Assembly (NCBI GenBank): GCA_030648295.1
Contig: JAUSID010000264.1
Location: 1-64,000 of the forward strand
Source: Opitutaceae bacterium
Lineage (GTDB): Bacteria > Verrucomicrobiota > Verrucomicrobiia > Opitutales > Opitutaceae
Direction of reading: 5' to 3'
Length of the DNA stretch: 64,000 bases
Shown here: positions 1 through 9,342 of the stretch, piece by piece
Layout of the letters: the number at the start of each line of letters is the position of its first letter
Numbering within the stretch: the first letter of the stretch is position 1
Notes under the pieces: generated by a model
Databases searched by the model: none
Seen by the model: the letters and a program-made list of their open reading frames with translations, nothing else
Told to the model about the DNA's origin: nothing
Position numbers and translations under genes: made by a program

Positions 1-37
1 CTTTCGCCGGCGGATTTTCTGCGGCGATCATCAATCA

Positions 38-1441
38 TCATTGCTTGCTCGTCGCGGACGCCGCTCGCTCCGGCAATGGCAGCGTGTTCGTCTTGGGCAG
101 CCACTTCGCCAACGCTGCCTTCTGGGCGGCATGCTTCGGGTTGCTGACCAGATTGGTCCACTCATACTCGTCCTTGGTCTCGTCGTAGAGTTCTTCGTCG
201 CCGTTGTTGTAGCGAATATAACGCCACCTTTCGGAGCGCACCGCGTGATTATTGAACTGAAAGGTGGTGATCGCTGGCCGGTCCCAAGGTGCCTTGGGGT
301 CGACCAACAGGCGCTTGATGCTCTCGCCCTCGACATGGGCTGGCGTCGGTATGCCGCACAGGTCCAGCAGCGTAGGATAGATGCTCATATTATCGACCGT
401 GCGGTCGCAGCGCCCCGGCTTCATCCCCGGCACAACCCAAATCATCGGCACGCGTGTCTCCTCTTCCCACAGCGCGCACTTGCGCCAGTGGTGTTTCTCG
501 CCCAGACTAAAGCCGTGGTCACTCCAGAAGCAGATGATCGTGTTGTCCTTGTATTGAGACTTGTTAAAGGCGTCCATCAGCCGGCCCACCATGGCATCAC
601 AGAATGTAACGGTGGCCAGATAGGCCTGAAGCCCTTCCTTCCAACGGCCGGATTTCTGGATCAACTCGTGATCGGGCTCCGACAGCGCTAAATTTACGCC
701 TGCTTGCGGAATGTCATTCAGGTCATCGGCAAGGTAAGGTGGCAAATCGATCTTATCCAATGGGTACATGTTGTAATACTTTTGTGGTACGCACCAAGGA
801 AAGTGCGGCTTTCTCAAGCCCACGGCCAAGAAGAACGGTTTGTCATGCTTTTTCTGCAATTGCTGGATGCCGTAGTCCACGAACCGGTAGTCCTGCATAT
901 CCTCATCATTGCAATCCAGCTTCGCCAATGGCATGCCATTACCGATGGAATCCGGTTTCGTGGGCCGCGGATCGCCTACGAACGTTCTCGGGTAGTCGTC
1001 CCAATCCTCAGGCCGGAAATAATACCCGTGATAAATTTTCCCCACGCCATACACACCATAGCCCGCCTTGCGGAATTGCACGTTCAGCGACTGGTCCGCC
1101 GTGACCCCCGTGCGCCAGTCGATCAGGTTGTCGTAAATGCCACTAGTGGAGGGACGCATCCCTGACATCAGGGCCGTCCGCGAGGGATTGCAAAGCGGCG
1201 CGGCGCAGTAACTGTGCTTGAACCAGACCCCCTGCGCCGCCAGATTGTCGATATTGGGTGTCTTGACCTGACTATTGCGCCCCAGGTAGCCGACCCAATG
1301 ATTGAGGTCGTCGATTGCGATCATGAGCACGTTGGGGGTTTTACCCGTTTGGGCCTGCTGGGCGGCCATCAGTCGCTCCATCGGCAGCTTCATGGCCGCC
1401 GCGCCCATGCCCGCCGATTTAAGAAAGTCCCTGCGTTTCAT
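38..1441 (-). CDS. Secreted sulfatase, iduronate-2-sulfatase-like
   Basis: Type I (formylglycine) sulfatase of 467 aa that should hydrolyse sulfate esters, probably on a glycan, outside the cytoplasm. The N-terminus has a twin-arginine export motif (RRDFLK, residues 3-8) and a short hydrophobic stretch. The metal-binding Asp pair is at residues 44-45. The signature C-x-P-S-R places the Cys that becomes formylglycine at residue 84 (CNPSR). Length and order match iduronate-2-sulfatase-like enzymes. It lies 22 bp downstream of a second sulfatase and downstream of a TonB-dependent receptor on the same strand, so the three probably form one operon. The substrate cannot be read from the sequence. 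A separate maturation enzyme would be needed and is not in the window. Confidence 0.9.
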   Translation of the reverse strand: MKRRDFLKSAGMGAAAMKLPMERLMAAQQAQTGKTPNVLMIAIDDLNHWVGYLGRNSQVKTPNIDNLAAQGVWFKHSYCAAPLCNPSRTALMSGMRPSTSGIYDNLIDWRTGVTADQSLNVQFRKAGYGVYGVGKIYHGYYFRPEDWDDYPRTFVGDPRPTKPDSIGNGMPLAKLDCNDEDMQDYRFVDYGIQQLQKKHDKPFFLAVGLRKPHFPWCVPQKYYNMYPLDKIDLPPYLADDLNDIPQAGVNLALSEPDHELIQKSGRWKEGLQAYLATVTFCDAMVGRLMDAFNKSQYKDNTIICFWSDHGFSLGEKHHWRKCALWEEETRVPMIWVVPGMKPGRCDRTVDNMSIYPTLLDLCGIPTPAHVEGESIKRLLVDPKAPWDRPAITTFQFNNHAVRSERWRYIRYNNGDEELYDETKDEYEWTNLVSNPKHAAQKAALAKWLPKTNTLPLPERAASATSKQ

Positions 1442-1463
1442 CGTTATTCGATCCGTCCTTTCA

Positions 1464-2984
1464 TCATTGCCTTTTTACCTGCCACTTGGCCGCGTCCGGA
1501 CGGTGGGGCTGAGGGTCAAAAAATCGGGCGTTCTTACCCACGCGGTTGTAGTCCCCAATGTCTTCGCGTGCCCATTCGGCCAGTTCCAACAACCGCTGCA
1601 CGACATCGGGATGCTCCTTGGCCACGTCATGGCTCTCGCCAATGTCCGTCTCGAGGTCGAACAGCATCGGATTCTTGATTTCGATATCATCCTCGGGCTT
1701 GAACTGCCGCTTCCAATACAGCGGATTCGGCAGCCACGGCACGATAGCTGGACGCGGCAGATGCAGCTTCCAGCGTCCGCTGCGCACGGCCTCCAGGAAG
1801 GTGTGCGTGTAGTAATAAAACGCCTTGGTCGGGCTCTTGGCGCCAGGATCACCGCGCATCAACACGCTGATGTCGTGGCCGTCGATGACGCGGTCGGTCG
1901 GCGCGTGGCCGCCGCTGAGACGCGCGAGAGTCGGCAGGATGTCCATGGTCGTGGCGATTTCATCGCATGTCCTGCCCGCGGGAATGTGTCCGGGTGCCCA
2001 CATGATGCACGGGACGCGCATGCCGCCATCCCAGTTGCTCGCCTTGTTGCCCCGCAAGGGATCGGCACTGCCGCCGTATTCCGGTCCCCATCCTCCTCCG
2101 TTCAGCCACGGGCCATTGTCACTGGCGAATACGACGTAAGTGTCTTGATCCAGTTTCAATTCCTTGAGCGCATCCAGCAAGCGCCCGACGTTCCAGTCGA
2201 TTTCCTCCACGGCATCGCCGTATAACCCTCGCGGGGATTTGCCCCGGAACTGCTTCGAGGCCGCCAAGGGGACGTGCGGCATGTTGTATGCCAGGTAGAT
2301 GAAAAACGGGCGTTCCTTGGGGAAATGGTTGTTCCGAATGAAACCGATGGCCTCGTCGGTGTAGCGTTGGGTCAAAAGCGAGATGTCGGTGTCGGTCTCG
2401 ATCACTTTGTCGCCGCGCATCAGTTGCAGATGGTTCGGTTTGCGAACCGGCGCCACGTCCCCACTTCGGGCCGTGCCGAAGAAATAGTCGAACCCCTGAT
2501 GGATGGGCATCAGATCTGTAAGATAGTCGTCCTGGCGGGGGCCGGCCAAATGCCATTTGCCGAACATTCCCGTAGCGTAGCCCGCGGCCTTGAGCACCTC
2601 GGCCACGGTCACTTCACGCAGGTCCAAGCGCGGTTGAACTTCGTCGGAAATGTTGTGCCAGCGGGCCACCCGCAGCGGATAGCAACCCGTCATCAGTGAG
2701 GCTCGCGAGGGGCCGCAGACGGTCTGCGCATAGAAATTCGTGAAACGCATCCCCTCGCGCGCCATCTGGTCCAGTTGCGGCGTCCGGATCAGCTTGGACC
2801 CAAAACAACCCACGTCGGCGTAACCCTGGTCGTCGGTGTAGATCATGATGATATTGGGCTTCCGACTATCAGCCGCGCGAAGCCTTTCAGGCATCGCATG
2901 GGCCGCCAATTCCATCATTGTCGCACCGGACGCTCCGGCATACAGAAGCGTCGCGAGTAGGATGATGATACGGGACATGGTCAA
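1464..2984 (-). CDS. Secreted arylsulfatase (type I sulfatase)
   Basis: Sulfatase of 506 aa with an N-terminal hydrophobic signal peptide (about residues 4-20). The Asp pair at residues 51-52 and the signature CGPSR with Cys90 are the metal site and formylglycine precursor of the Cys-type sulfatase family. The region after the signature and the NDNGPW-like segment (here ASDNGPW, about residue 290) follow arylsulfatase A-type proteins. It belongs to the same strand group as the sulfatase at 38-1441 and the receptor at 3022-6228 (38 bp gap), which suggests sequential desulfation of an imported or surface-bound glycan. Start at 2984; an in-frame ATG two codons downstream is also possible. Confidence 0.9.
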   Translation of the reverse strand: MTMSRIIILLATLLYAGASGATMMELAAHAMPERLRAADSRKPNIIMIYTDDQGYADVGCFGSKLIRTPQLDQMAREGMRFTNFYAQTVCGPSRASLMTGCYPLRVARWHNISDEVQPRLDLREVTVAEVLKAAGYATGMFGKWHLAGPRQDDYLTDLMPIHQGFDYFFGTARSGDVAPVRKPNHLQLMRGDKVIETDTDISLLTQRYTDEAIGFIRNNHFPKERPFFIYLAYNMPHVPLAASKQFRGKSPRGLYGDAVEEIDWNVGRLLDALKELKLDQDTYVVFASDNGPWLNGGGWGPEYGGSADPLRGNKASNWDGGMRVPCIMWAPGHIPAGRTCDEIATTMDILPTLARLSGGHAPTDRVIDGHDISVLMRGDPGAKSPTKAFYYYTHTFLEAVRSGRWKLHLPRPAIVPWLPNPLYWKRQFKPEDDIEIKNPMLFDLETDIGESHDVAKEHPDVVQRLLELAEWAREDIGDYNRVGKNARFFDPQPHRPDAAKWQVKRQ

Positions 2985-3021
2985 ATTTTGACGTTAGATA
3001 GCCTTTGGGGGACTATGCTGT

Positions 3022-6000
3022 TCAAAAGGTACCCTTTAGCCCAAACGTCCATTGTGATGGGATCTCGGTCCGCGAGCGGAATTGCCCATAAGCCGCCGTT
3101 GATGGGCCGTAAACTTCGACATCTTCGGGCGCGTCATCCACGTTTCTAAAGTTCACGAAAACGCCCAGCCTCTTTTTGAAGTAGTATTCGGCCAATAGGT
3201 CGATCGTGAGCCGTTCGGAACCCCAAAGGTAGGTTCCGGGCTCGATGCTTCGCCCAGCTGCGAGTAATTGGCGCCGCTGGTGCCCGCGATAGTGGTAATT
3301 CACCCGGACATTGTATCGCTCACGAGTGAAGCTTAACCCCCAGCTGGCGGTTCGCGGAATATGGTTGGAGCCCGTGAAGCCGGTCAAACCGGAGCCGGTC
3401 GCACGTTGACTGCTTCCGTTGGCAAACACCTGGAACCCCGATGCCCAGGAAGGCAGGAAGGTGAGGGCCTGTTTATAGCTGACACTAACGCCTGACATTC
3501 GCACAGGGCCATCCACATTGTATTGCGATGATATATCAAAGCCATCGTAAATTGCAGGATCCAAACCATAAAGCGACAGGAACTCAGGAGTCGCAGGAAA
3601 TATGGTGCTGCCGAAGAAATTCTCGAAATCGCGCCGGAAAGCTGCGATCGATACCTGCCCGACGCCGGCGAAGTAATATTCGACCCGGACGCTGGTGGTC
3701 CTGGCACTCCACGCCTTGATGCCTGCATTGTTCACCGTAATACGATTGCCCGCGCTGGGTGCAGATTCGATGTCTGGCAGCGTCAATCCACCGGCGTATT
3801 GGTTAAAGTTGGGACGACCGATGGATTGATAATATGCAACGCGTCCTATAAGATTGTCCAGGATACTATAGCTGGCATTTATATTCGGAAAGAGTCGTAA
3901 GTATTCCTTGTCTACATGGGTTCCACGTTCGATGAATGTGAGCTGGGAGGTTCCGAGCGGATCGGTCGTAATGGGCAGCGGCCGGCCAGTTGGGCCGATG
4001 ATGGGTTCTCCGTTGGCGCCGCGCTGAACATTGAGTGTGGGATCGGTGCGCGGACCTTCCGCGGCAATATTGGTTTGCTCCGCTCGCACCCCTCCGACAA
4101 ATTTAAGCCGGCGCTCCATGAATGAAATATCGGCTCGCAGATAAGCTGATGATATGGTCTCTTCCGCGTGTTTGGATTCGTTCACCAAGGCGCGATAGTC
4201 CGAATTTTGGTTGATCGTAAAATGACCTGGACTATTCTTGTAGAAATCATACAGGGTGCTGCTGCTTACTTTAGGTATGTGGGGAAAATCAAACGGGCCC
4301 GGGGCGTTGGAGAAACTGGCATTGTTAAATGGGGCGGCGCCGTCGTCGCTGCCGGCGGCGCTTGGGGTCGTAGTCTGACGTCCATCTGCTCCCACAAAGC
4401 TGCGGACCAAGGTGCCGCCGCGTACATCACGTGCCGAACCCCGAAAATCGAGGCCGCCCTTCAACTTGAACGGCCACCGCCATAAAAACTCACGTTGCAA
4501 ATTCACGTACGCGCTGCGTTGGAGATCATTCGACTCACTGGGAATATCGCTTGCGGAACCCACGACATAAGACGATGACGAGTACGGATCGACCGGAACG
4601 CCGCTGGTGCCTTCAGTTACCGTGATCGTGCGCGGGCTCAAAAAATAGATGTCATCAAAAGCAACCGTCACGCCAGTCCGCTGGGCGTCAACTCTCGAGA
4701 ACCCCGGATTACTGGCGCCATATGATCGGCCGTTCGTAACGGTGTTGTTACCGCGCGAAAATCCTAACCCGGCCACCGCTTTCCAGACCGGACCGTCGTG
4801 GCGCCAGACGATCGTCGGCGTGTAGGTCTGGTTGTCACGATCCCGCCCGGTCGTGGCCAACTGCAGGCTGCCGGCAGCTACGGCGCCGTGTACCGAGGTT
4901 GGGGTGAAGGTGGGCAATACTCGGTTGAGATTAAGCGTGAGTATCCGGCCGTTGGTCTCGCCGTAGAACGACGAATATAGAAAGGAAAGAGATATCCGAC
5001 TATTGTCCGTCAGCTTGTAATCCATTGTTGCGCCAGCTGAGCTTCGAGCCAGAAATTGCCCATCATCGCGAACTCTAAAGCTCGATAGATAAGGTTTGTC
5101 AGGCGTAGTGTCGGGAAATGTTCCTCCATTTGTAGCGAGTTCGGAGCCGCGCCAAAAGTTTTGAATCCCGGACCCGCCGTTGTATTGCCTGGAGTATCCG
5201 CCCGTGAGCGTGAAGCCGAAGCGCCTGTTCACCGGCCGGATGTAAGCGAAATCGAAACCGGGAAGGACTTTGCGCGTCGGCTCTTCGCGGGGTCCAGGGG
5301 TCTTGTTGAAGCTTCTTTGATCATGGGGCACTATCACGTAGGCGCTGGTGTTGAAGGCCGGGCGGGACCGTTCAAAAGCGCTGCGTGAGACCATATTGAC
5401 CGAACCAGCCAGCGCTCCGCCGGGAGACTCGGGGGTTGGGGTGTATGACACCTCGATCCGTGAAATATTGTTGATGGCGCCCATATCTATCTCGACAGAG
5501 CGCCCAGTGCCGGCCGCACCGGGGCCTCCTGGACCAGCACTCGCGAGGCTGAAATTGTCGATGGTGACAGGTACGTTGGCGGCAGGCACGCCGTCGATTG
5601 ACATCTCGCGCCCTGCGACTGTTATGCCAGGCAGGAACTTCAGGAACTCCAACATGCTGCCCCCTGCCACGTTGCCAAATTCCTCGGTTGAGACGACGTT
5701 TTTTATATTCGGGGCGAATCGTTGCTCATTAATTGCAATCGCGGTGCCTGCCATTTCGCGCGAGGCGCTTACCTCAAACTTGGAGAGCTTAGTAACAGCC
5801 TTTTCATCGGCATTTTCCAGCCCCGTTTGGATTTCGGAAAGCACAATGTCGCTAACCACAATTGCGCCAACTGATACTGTCAGGTCCTTCGTCCCCAAAA
5901 TCAGGCCGGTGAAAAATGCCTTCATCTTCACGGTTCCCGCCGGCACGTTGGTGAAACGGTACTTGCCAGCTGAATCGGTGTAAGTTTCTAGGGAAGTGCC

Positions 6001-6228
6001 GTCGACCGTAAGGCGAACGTTCTCCAAGAATTCACCTTCCGCGTTGGATACACGTCCTTCAATCGTCCCGGTAGATTCCTGCGCATGCACCGGCAGGCCT
6101 GAGGCGATCCAAGCGAAACTGCTGGCAAGCAGGAATAGAGTCCGCCAGCAAAGCACCGCTGCAACGAACGCAAAGATGGAGTGGATCTTCGGAATATTCA
6201 TTTTTGGTGGGGTGGAACTTTGGGGCAC
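3022..6228 (-). CDS. TonB-dependent receptor with N-terminal carboxypeptidase-regulatory-like domain
   Basis: Outer-membrane receptor of 1068 aa. After a signal segment (to about residue 48) comes a carboxypeptidase-regulatory-like beta-sandwich (about 52-130), then a plug domain (about 150-290, with the LEFLKFLPGITV segment typical of PVC receptors), then a 22-strand-type barrel ending in an aromatic C-terminal residue (Phe). Such receptors import large or scarce ligands using energy from TonB-ExbB-ExbD; a matching Ton operon lies at 43318-48288. The two sulfatases downstream on the same strand suggest a sulfated glycan ligand, which is inference. The start at 6228 gives nine residues before a second Met; the ATG at 6201 is a good alternative because the corresponding ATG is kept in the broken copy next door. 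Confidence 0.92.
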   Translation of the reverse strand: MPQSSTPPKMNIPKIHSIFAFVAAVLCWRTLFLLASSFAWIASGLPVHAQESTGTIEGRVSNAEGEFLENVRLTVDGTSLETYTDSAGKYRFTNVPAGTVKMKAFFTGLILGTKDLTVSVGAIVVSDIVLSEIQTGLENADEKAVTKLSKFEVSASREMAGTAIAINEQRFAPNIKNVVSTEEFGNVAGGSMLEFLKFLPGITVAGREMSIDGVPAANVPVTIDNFSLASAGPGGPGAAGTGRSVEIDMGAINNISRIEVSYTPTPESPGGALAGSVNMVSRSAFERSRPAFNTSAYVIVPHDQRSFNKTPGPREEPTRKVLPGFDFAYIRPVNRRFGFTLTGGYSRQYNGGSGIQNFWRGSELATNGGTFPDTTPDKPYLSSFRVRDDGQFLARSSAGATMDYKLTDNSRISLSFLYSSFYGETNGRILTLNLNRVLPTFTPTSVHGAVAAGSLQLATTGRDRDNQTYTPTIVWRHDGPVWKAVAGLGFSRGNNTVTNGRSYGASNPGFSRVDAQRTGVTVAFDDIYFLSPRTITVTEGTSGVPVDPYSSSSYVVGSASDIPSESNDLQRSAYVNLQREFLWRWPFKLKGGLDFRGSARDVRGGTLVRSFVGADGRQTTTPSAAGSDDGAAPFNNASFSNAPGPFDFPHIPKVSSSTLYDFYKNSPGHFTINQNSDYRALVNESKHAEETISSAYLRADISFMERRLKFVGGVRAEQTNIAAEGPRTDPTLNVQRGANGEPIIGPTGRPLPITTDPLGTSQLTFIERGTHVDKEYLRLFPNINASYSILDNLIGRVAYYQSIGRPNFNQYAGGLTLPDIESAPSAGNRITVNNAGIKAWSARTTSVRVEYYFAGVGQVSIAAFRRDFENFFGSTIFPATPEFLSLYGLDPAIYDGFDISSQYNVDGPVRMSGVSVSYKQALTFLPSWASGFQVFANGSSQRATGSGLTGFTGSNHIPRTASWGLSFTRERYNVRVNYHYRGHQRRQLLAAGRSIEPGTYLWGSERLTIDLLAEYYFKKRLGVFVNFRNVDDAPEDVEVYGPSTAAYGQFRSRTEIPSQWTFGLKGTF

Positions 6229-6884
6229 CTTCTAGGCGTATGGGGAGCAGTCTGCAGAAGAGTATACGAAACTCTCCCTCATCTTGTGCGGTTGGACGGA
6301 TGATCGAATAAATATATCAGGATAATCCTTTGAATGCTATGTGAGATCCGTCAAACTTTGTGCCAAATGCGCTATCGTCGTCTATCGGACGACGGTAAGT
6401 CCTTCGTCCCAAAAATCAGGCCGGTAAAGAATGCCTTCACCCTCACGGTTCCCGCCGGCACGTTGGTGAACCGGTAAGTGCCAGTCGAACCGGTGTAAGT
6501 TTTCAAGGGGGTGCCATCGACAGCGAGGCGAGCGTTCTCAAGTTGATCGCCGTTGGCATTGTGCATGCAACGGCAAGCCTGAAGCGATCCTGGCGAAAGC
6601 ACTAACCAGCAAGAATGGCATCCGCCAGGAAATGGCCGATGCAATGGCCGCAAAGATAGAGTCGACCTTAGGGAAACTCATTTATTTCTTTGAGGGAGCG
6701 GAATTTGGGGTACTGGGTACTTTCGAGGCGTATGAGGAGCAGTCCGCAGAAGATGGATCGCGACTCTCCCCTCATCATATCTTGCGCATTGGAAAGTATA
6801 TCAGAATAATCCTTTGGATGCTATATATGAAATACATTTAAACTTCGTGTTAAATACACCATCGTTGTCTATCGAATGACGAGG
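5880..6884. repeat. Imperfect tandem duplication of the receptor 5' end and its upstream region
   Basis: Bases about 5880-6395 and about 6400-6884 read as two diverged copies of one unit of roughly 490-515 bp. Each has, in minus-strand order, the same upstream region, a start codon (6201 and 6681), the signal segment and the first part of the regulatory-like domain. Shared blocks include the segment around 5885-5990 versus 6405-6510 and the upstream block around 6330-6395 versus 6815-6884. The second copy is cut after this part. Percent identity was estimated by eye only. Confidence 0.8.
6400..6681 (-). pseudogene. Remnant of a second TonB-dependent receptor gene (N-terminus only)
   Basis: The minus strand from the ATG at 6681 encodes a broken signal segment and then, in another frame, the carboxypeptidase-regulatory-like stretch ENARLAVDGTPLKTYTGS and FTNVPAGTVRVKAFFTGLI. 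These match residues about 75-115 of the intact neighbour. The reading then ends in DLPSSDRRR where it meets the upstream region of the intact receptor gene. No plug or barrel remains. It is most simply the 5' remnant of a paralogous receptor in tandem. Confidence 0.8.
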
Positions 6885-7125
6885 GAGGCGAGTAAACACA
6901 GTTCTCGCTCTCCGACCTCAAAGCGGGCGGAATGACCAGCAAGTTGGATGCCCTGGCTGGGGGTTTCTGGAGTTTGGGAGGAAAATCCGTGGGCAGCGCA
7001 ATGGCGGAGGCTGATCTTGGAGCTAAACACAGAGTCCGATTCAAATACTCATCCGGCGGTCATTTCTCCTCTGTAGAAAACCCGAATATGTGCATTTAAT
7101 GTCTGTGACGGGGAAGGGGAGAAAA
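6885..7125. other. Intergenic stretch, no clear gene
   Basis: No recognised gene. The plus-strand reading from the ATG at 6939 to a stop near 7100 has a balanced, glycine-rich composition and could be a relic, but nothing identifies it. Confidence 0.3.
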
Positions 7126-7706
7126 TGCCCCGACTTTAGTCGGAGGATTCAGCATGGTAGGAGAGCGGGATGGAGAACTACAAGAGTGGGTCGCATACGA
7201 GGCACGATTTGAAGGTCCAGCTGGTGTGGATCACGAAGTACCGGAAGGCGGTGCTGCATGGGGAAGTGGCGCTGCGGGTGCGGGAACTGATCCGGGAGAT
7301 ATGCGCGGTGGAAGAGGTGACGATCTTGAAGGGGCACGTGAGCAAGGATCACGTGCATCTGTTCGTGGGGTATCCGCCACACGTAGCGGTGAGCAAGCTG
7401 GTGCAGCGACTGAAAGGGAAGAGTTCGTACATGCTGCTGGCGGGGTATACGGAGATGCGGCGGAAGTTTTGGGGGCAGAGACTGTGGGAGCGAAGATACT
7501 TTGCGGCGAGCAGCGGGAACGTGATGGACGAAGGCATCATGGCGTACATCGCGGGGCAGGATCAGGAGCGCAGCGACGACGAGTTTCGGGTGGGGGAGGA
7601 GACGCGGTGACTTCAGTGGGCTTGAGCCCAGCACTTGCAGACGGCTTCAGCCGTAATGGCCACTTGAGTGGCCGCCGCCGAAGCCCCCAACTTTAGTTGG
7701 GGGAGC
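7126..7706 (+). mobile_element. IS200/IS605-type insertion sequence
   Basis: A single Y1 transposase gene is bounded by two small hairpins with the same loop. On the left, a 6-bp stem with a TT loop at 7130-7143; on the right, a 9-bp stem with a TT loop at 7684-7703. A third palindrome lies at 7658-7673. IS200/IS605 elements have subterminal hairpins of this kind and no terminal inverted repeats. Exact cleavage sites were not determined. The insertion sits between the receptor remnant and a truncated isomerase gene. Confidence 0.8.
7170..7610 (+). CDS. tnpA: IS200/IS605 family transposase TnpA (Y1 HUH)
   Basis: 146-aa single-strand transposase. The HUH metal motif is visible as HVHLF (about residues 61-65), and the catalytic Tyr is in the AYIAGQ segment (about residues 126-131), the usual place near the C-terminus. 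The length is normal for TnpA and the frame is open, so it may be active. The ATG at 7170 follows the purine-rich stretch at 7158-7168. No tnpB/iscB-like partner is present. Confidence 0.9.
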   Translation: MENYKSGSHTRHDLKVQLVWITKYRKAVLHGEVALRVRELIREICAVEEVTILKGHVSKDHVHLFVGYPPHVAVSKLVQRLKGKSSYMLLAGYTEMRRKFWGQRLWERRYFAASSGNVMDEGIMAYIAGQDQERSDDEFRVGEETR

Positions 7707-7830
7707 ATTCACTTATGACGCTGTGTTTAGAGTGGGGTGATTCAGCGGCTGATAAACTCGGCCGAAAGTCCCCCGCTGCAACTCACCTTGCCCACCGACA
7801 AACGCAATCCCTTCTTCAGTCTCGGGCTAG

Positions 7831-7978
7831 ACGGTGGGCGTTGTCGCATATCGGTTCGGCCGTCGGCATGGTCGCGACGAATTCCGGCACGGCGCTTTGG
7901 CTTTGGCGATGTCGCAACAAACATAAACTTTGTCGTCACCTGTGGAGCGCTCAGTGGCGTATAATCGCATCACACCAC
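7831..7978 (+). repeat. Dispersed repeat, copy 1
   Basis: This stretch matches 28977-29125 over about 148 bp at roughly 80 percent by eye. The shared core includes the block around 7940-7953 (TTTGTCGTCACCTGT) and a TATAAT-like hexamer at 7960-7965 (TATAGT in copy 2). Copy 2 lies just upstream of an IS1595-like remnant, so the repeat may be the left end of that IS type or a promoter module. Here it precedes a good ribosome binding site and the truncated ORF at 8000. Confidence 0.7.
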
Positions 7979-7999
7979 AGTGATCAACAGGAGCTATCC

Positions 8000-8323
8000 A
8001 TGACAACTGATTCCATGACCGGCAGGTCCCTGACACTTGGCTGGCTGGCCCGGGCGGGAGTGGATCCGGTGAATTTCATCCGCCAATACGGCAAGCAGAT
8101 TGTCTTCCTGCACCTGCGCGATCAGAAGGATGGTCGTTGGTCCGAGACGCTGGGCGAGGGAAGCATGGATTACGCCGCGATTGGTCGGATGTTGCACGAG
8201 GTGGATTTTCAAGGCGATGCCGTCGTCGAGCTTGCACACGAAAAGAGCTTCGAGCAGGCCCATCCGTTGCGCGAAAGCATGAAGCAGAGCCGGGCTGTTG
8301 TGAAAGAGAAACTCGGTTACTGA
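8000..8323 (+). pseudogene. C-terminal remnant of a sugar phosphate isomerase/epimerase (TIM barrel)
   Basis: 108-aa ORF with an AGGAG ribosome binding site at 7989-7993. From about residue 12 it matches only the last third of xylose-isomerase-like TIM-barrel proteins: the GVDPVNFIRQYG helix, the IVFLHLRDQ strand with its metal-site His, the GEG...DY segment and the VELAHE strand with the last metal-site Glu. Family members are usually 260-300 aa, so two thirds of the barrel is missing. The first residues seem to come from the upstream repeat junction. It may be expressed but should not fold as a complete barrel. Confidence 0.75.
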
Positions 8324-8337
8324 GCCACCGAAATGCC

Positions 8338-9327
8338 ATGCCAGCCATGACGACAATTGCCCGCCAAGAACGCGTCCGGCGCGCCATCGAGTTCCGGCAG
8401 CCGGATCGGGTGCCGGTTGTATTCTGGAACCGCGACCAGACCGAGGGCGACGTGCTGCTCTATCACCTCGCGCTCGGTATGCCGGGCGATGGCTCCGCCA
8501 ACGCGTGGGATTGGTCGGTAAACGAGTGGGGTTATCATTTGGTGAAATCCGGCGACGGCACGATGGGCCATCCCGTCGAGCCGGTGTATCGCGAACTGCC
8601 GAGCGCGGACGAGATCAAGATGCCCGCGCTGCGCGAGAAGGAGCGGATGTCGGCCGCGCCGGCGTTTTTCGAGACGTGCGGCGATCGTTACCGGCTGGCA
8701 AGTTTCGACCTGAGCGGCTTCACGGTCTATACGTTCTTGCGCGGCTTCGAGAACGCGATGCAGGATTTCCTGTTGGAGCCGAATGGATTTGCGGCGCTGA
8801 TGGATCGGATCGTGGACTTCGAGTGCGACCTGATGCGGATTGCGGCAAGGCACGGGTTCCACGGGATTCATTTCGCCGACGACTGGGGCACGCAGTCCGG
8901 GATGATGATCTCGCCGGGGCTGTGGCGGGAGCTGTTCAAGCCCCGCTACGCCCGGCAGTTTGCGGTCGCGCACGAACTGGGGCTGCACACGTGGTATCAC
9001 TGCTGCGGCGAGTTTCTGCCGATCATGGAGGATTTCCGCGAGATCGGCGCCGACGTGCTCAACATCTCCCAGCCGAACGTGAACGACATCGCCGAAATCG
9101 GCCGGCGGTTGCGAGGCCGACAATGTTTCATGATGCCGATCAGCTATCAGACGGTCTCGATCACCGGGACGGTGGAAGAAATTTACGCGGAAGCAGAGCG
9201 TCTGCACCGGCTGCTGGGCACGCCGCAGGGCGGGTTCATCGGCTACGTGGAGGAATACAGCGTGATGGGCATGTCGGAGCGCAACTACTGCGCCTGCGGC
9301 GAAGCGTTTCGGCGGTTGTCCAATTGA
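8338..9327 (+). CDS. Uroporphyrinogen decarboxylase (URO-D)-type methyltransferase-like protein
   Basis: 329-aa protein with the URO-D TIM-barrel fold used by MtaA/CmuA/MtbA-type methyltransferases that move methyl groups to or from corrinoid proteins. The HCCGEF segment (about residues 221-226) is at the place of the HSCG zinc/active-site motif in the methyltransferase branch. The GIHFADDWGTQ segment (about 178-188) is the conserved Asp region of the family. It is not a heme-pathway HemE: the N-terminal arginine-rich HemE motif is absent. Start ATG 8338 is chosen as the first Met after the upstream stop; 8347 is equally possible. It is followed after 15 bp by an isomerase gene. Confidence 0.85.
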   Translation: MPAMTTIARQERVRRAIEFRQPDRVPVVFWNRDQTEGDVLLYHLALGMPGDGSANAWDWSVNEWGYHLVKSGDGTMGHPVEPVYRELPSADEIKMPALREKERMSAAPAFFETCGDRYRLASFDLSGFTVYTFLRGFENAMQDFLLEPNGFAALMDRIVDFECDLMRIAARHGFHGIHFADDWGTQSGMMISPGLWRELFKPRYARQFAVAHELGLHTWYHCCGEFLPIMEDFREIGADVLNISQPNVNDIAEIGRRLRGRQCFMMPISYQTVSITGTVEEIYAEAERLHRLLGTPQGGFIGYVEEYSVMGMSERNYCACGEAFRRLSN

Positions 9328-9342
9328 AGAAGCGAGACATTT

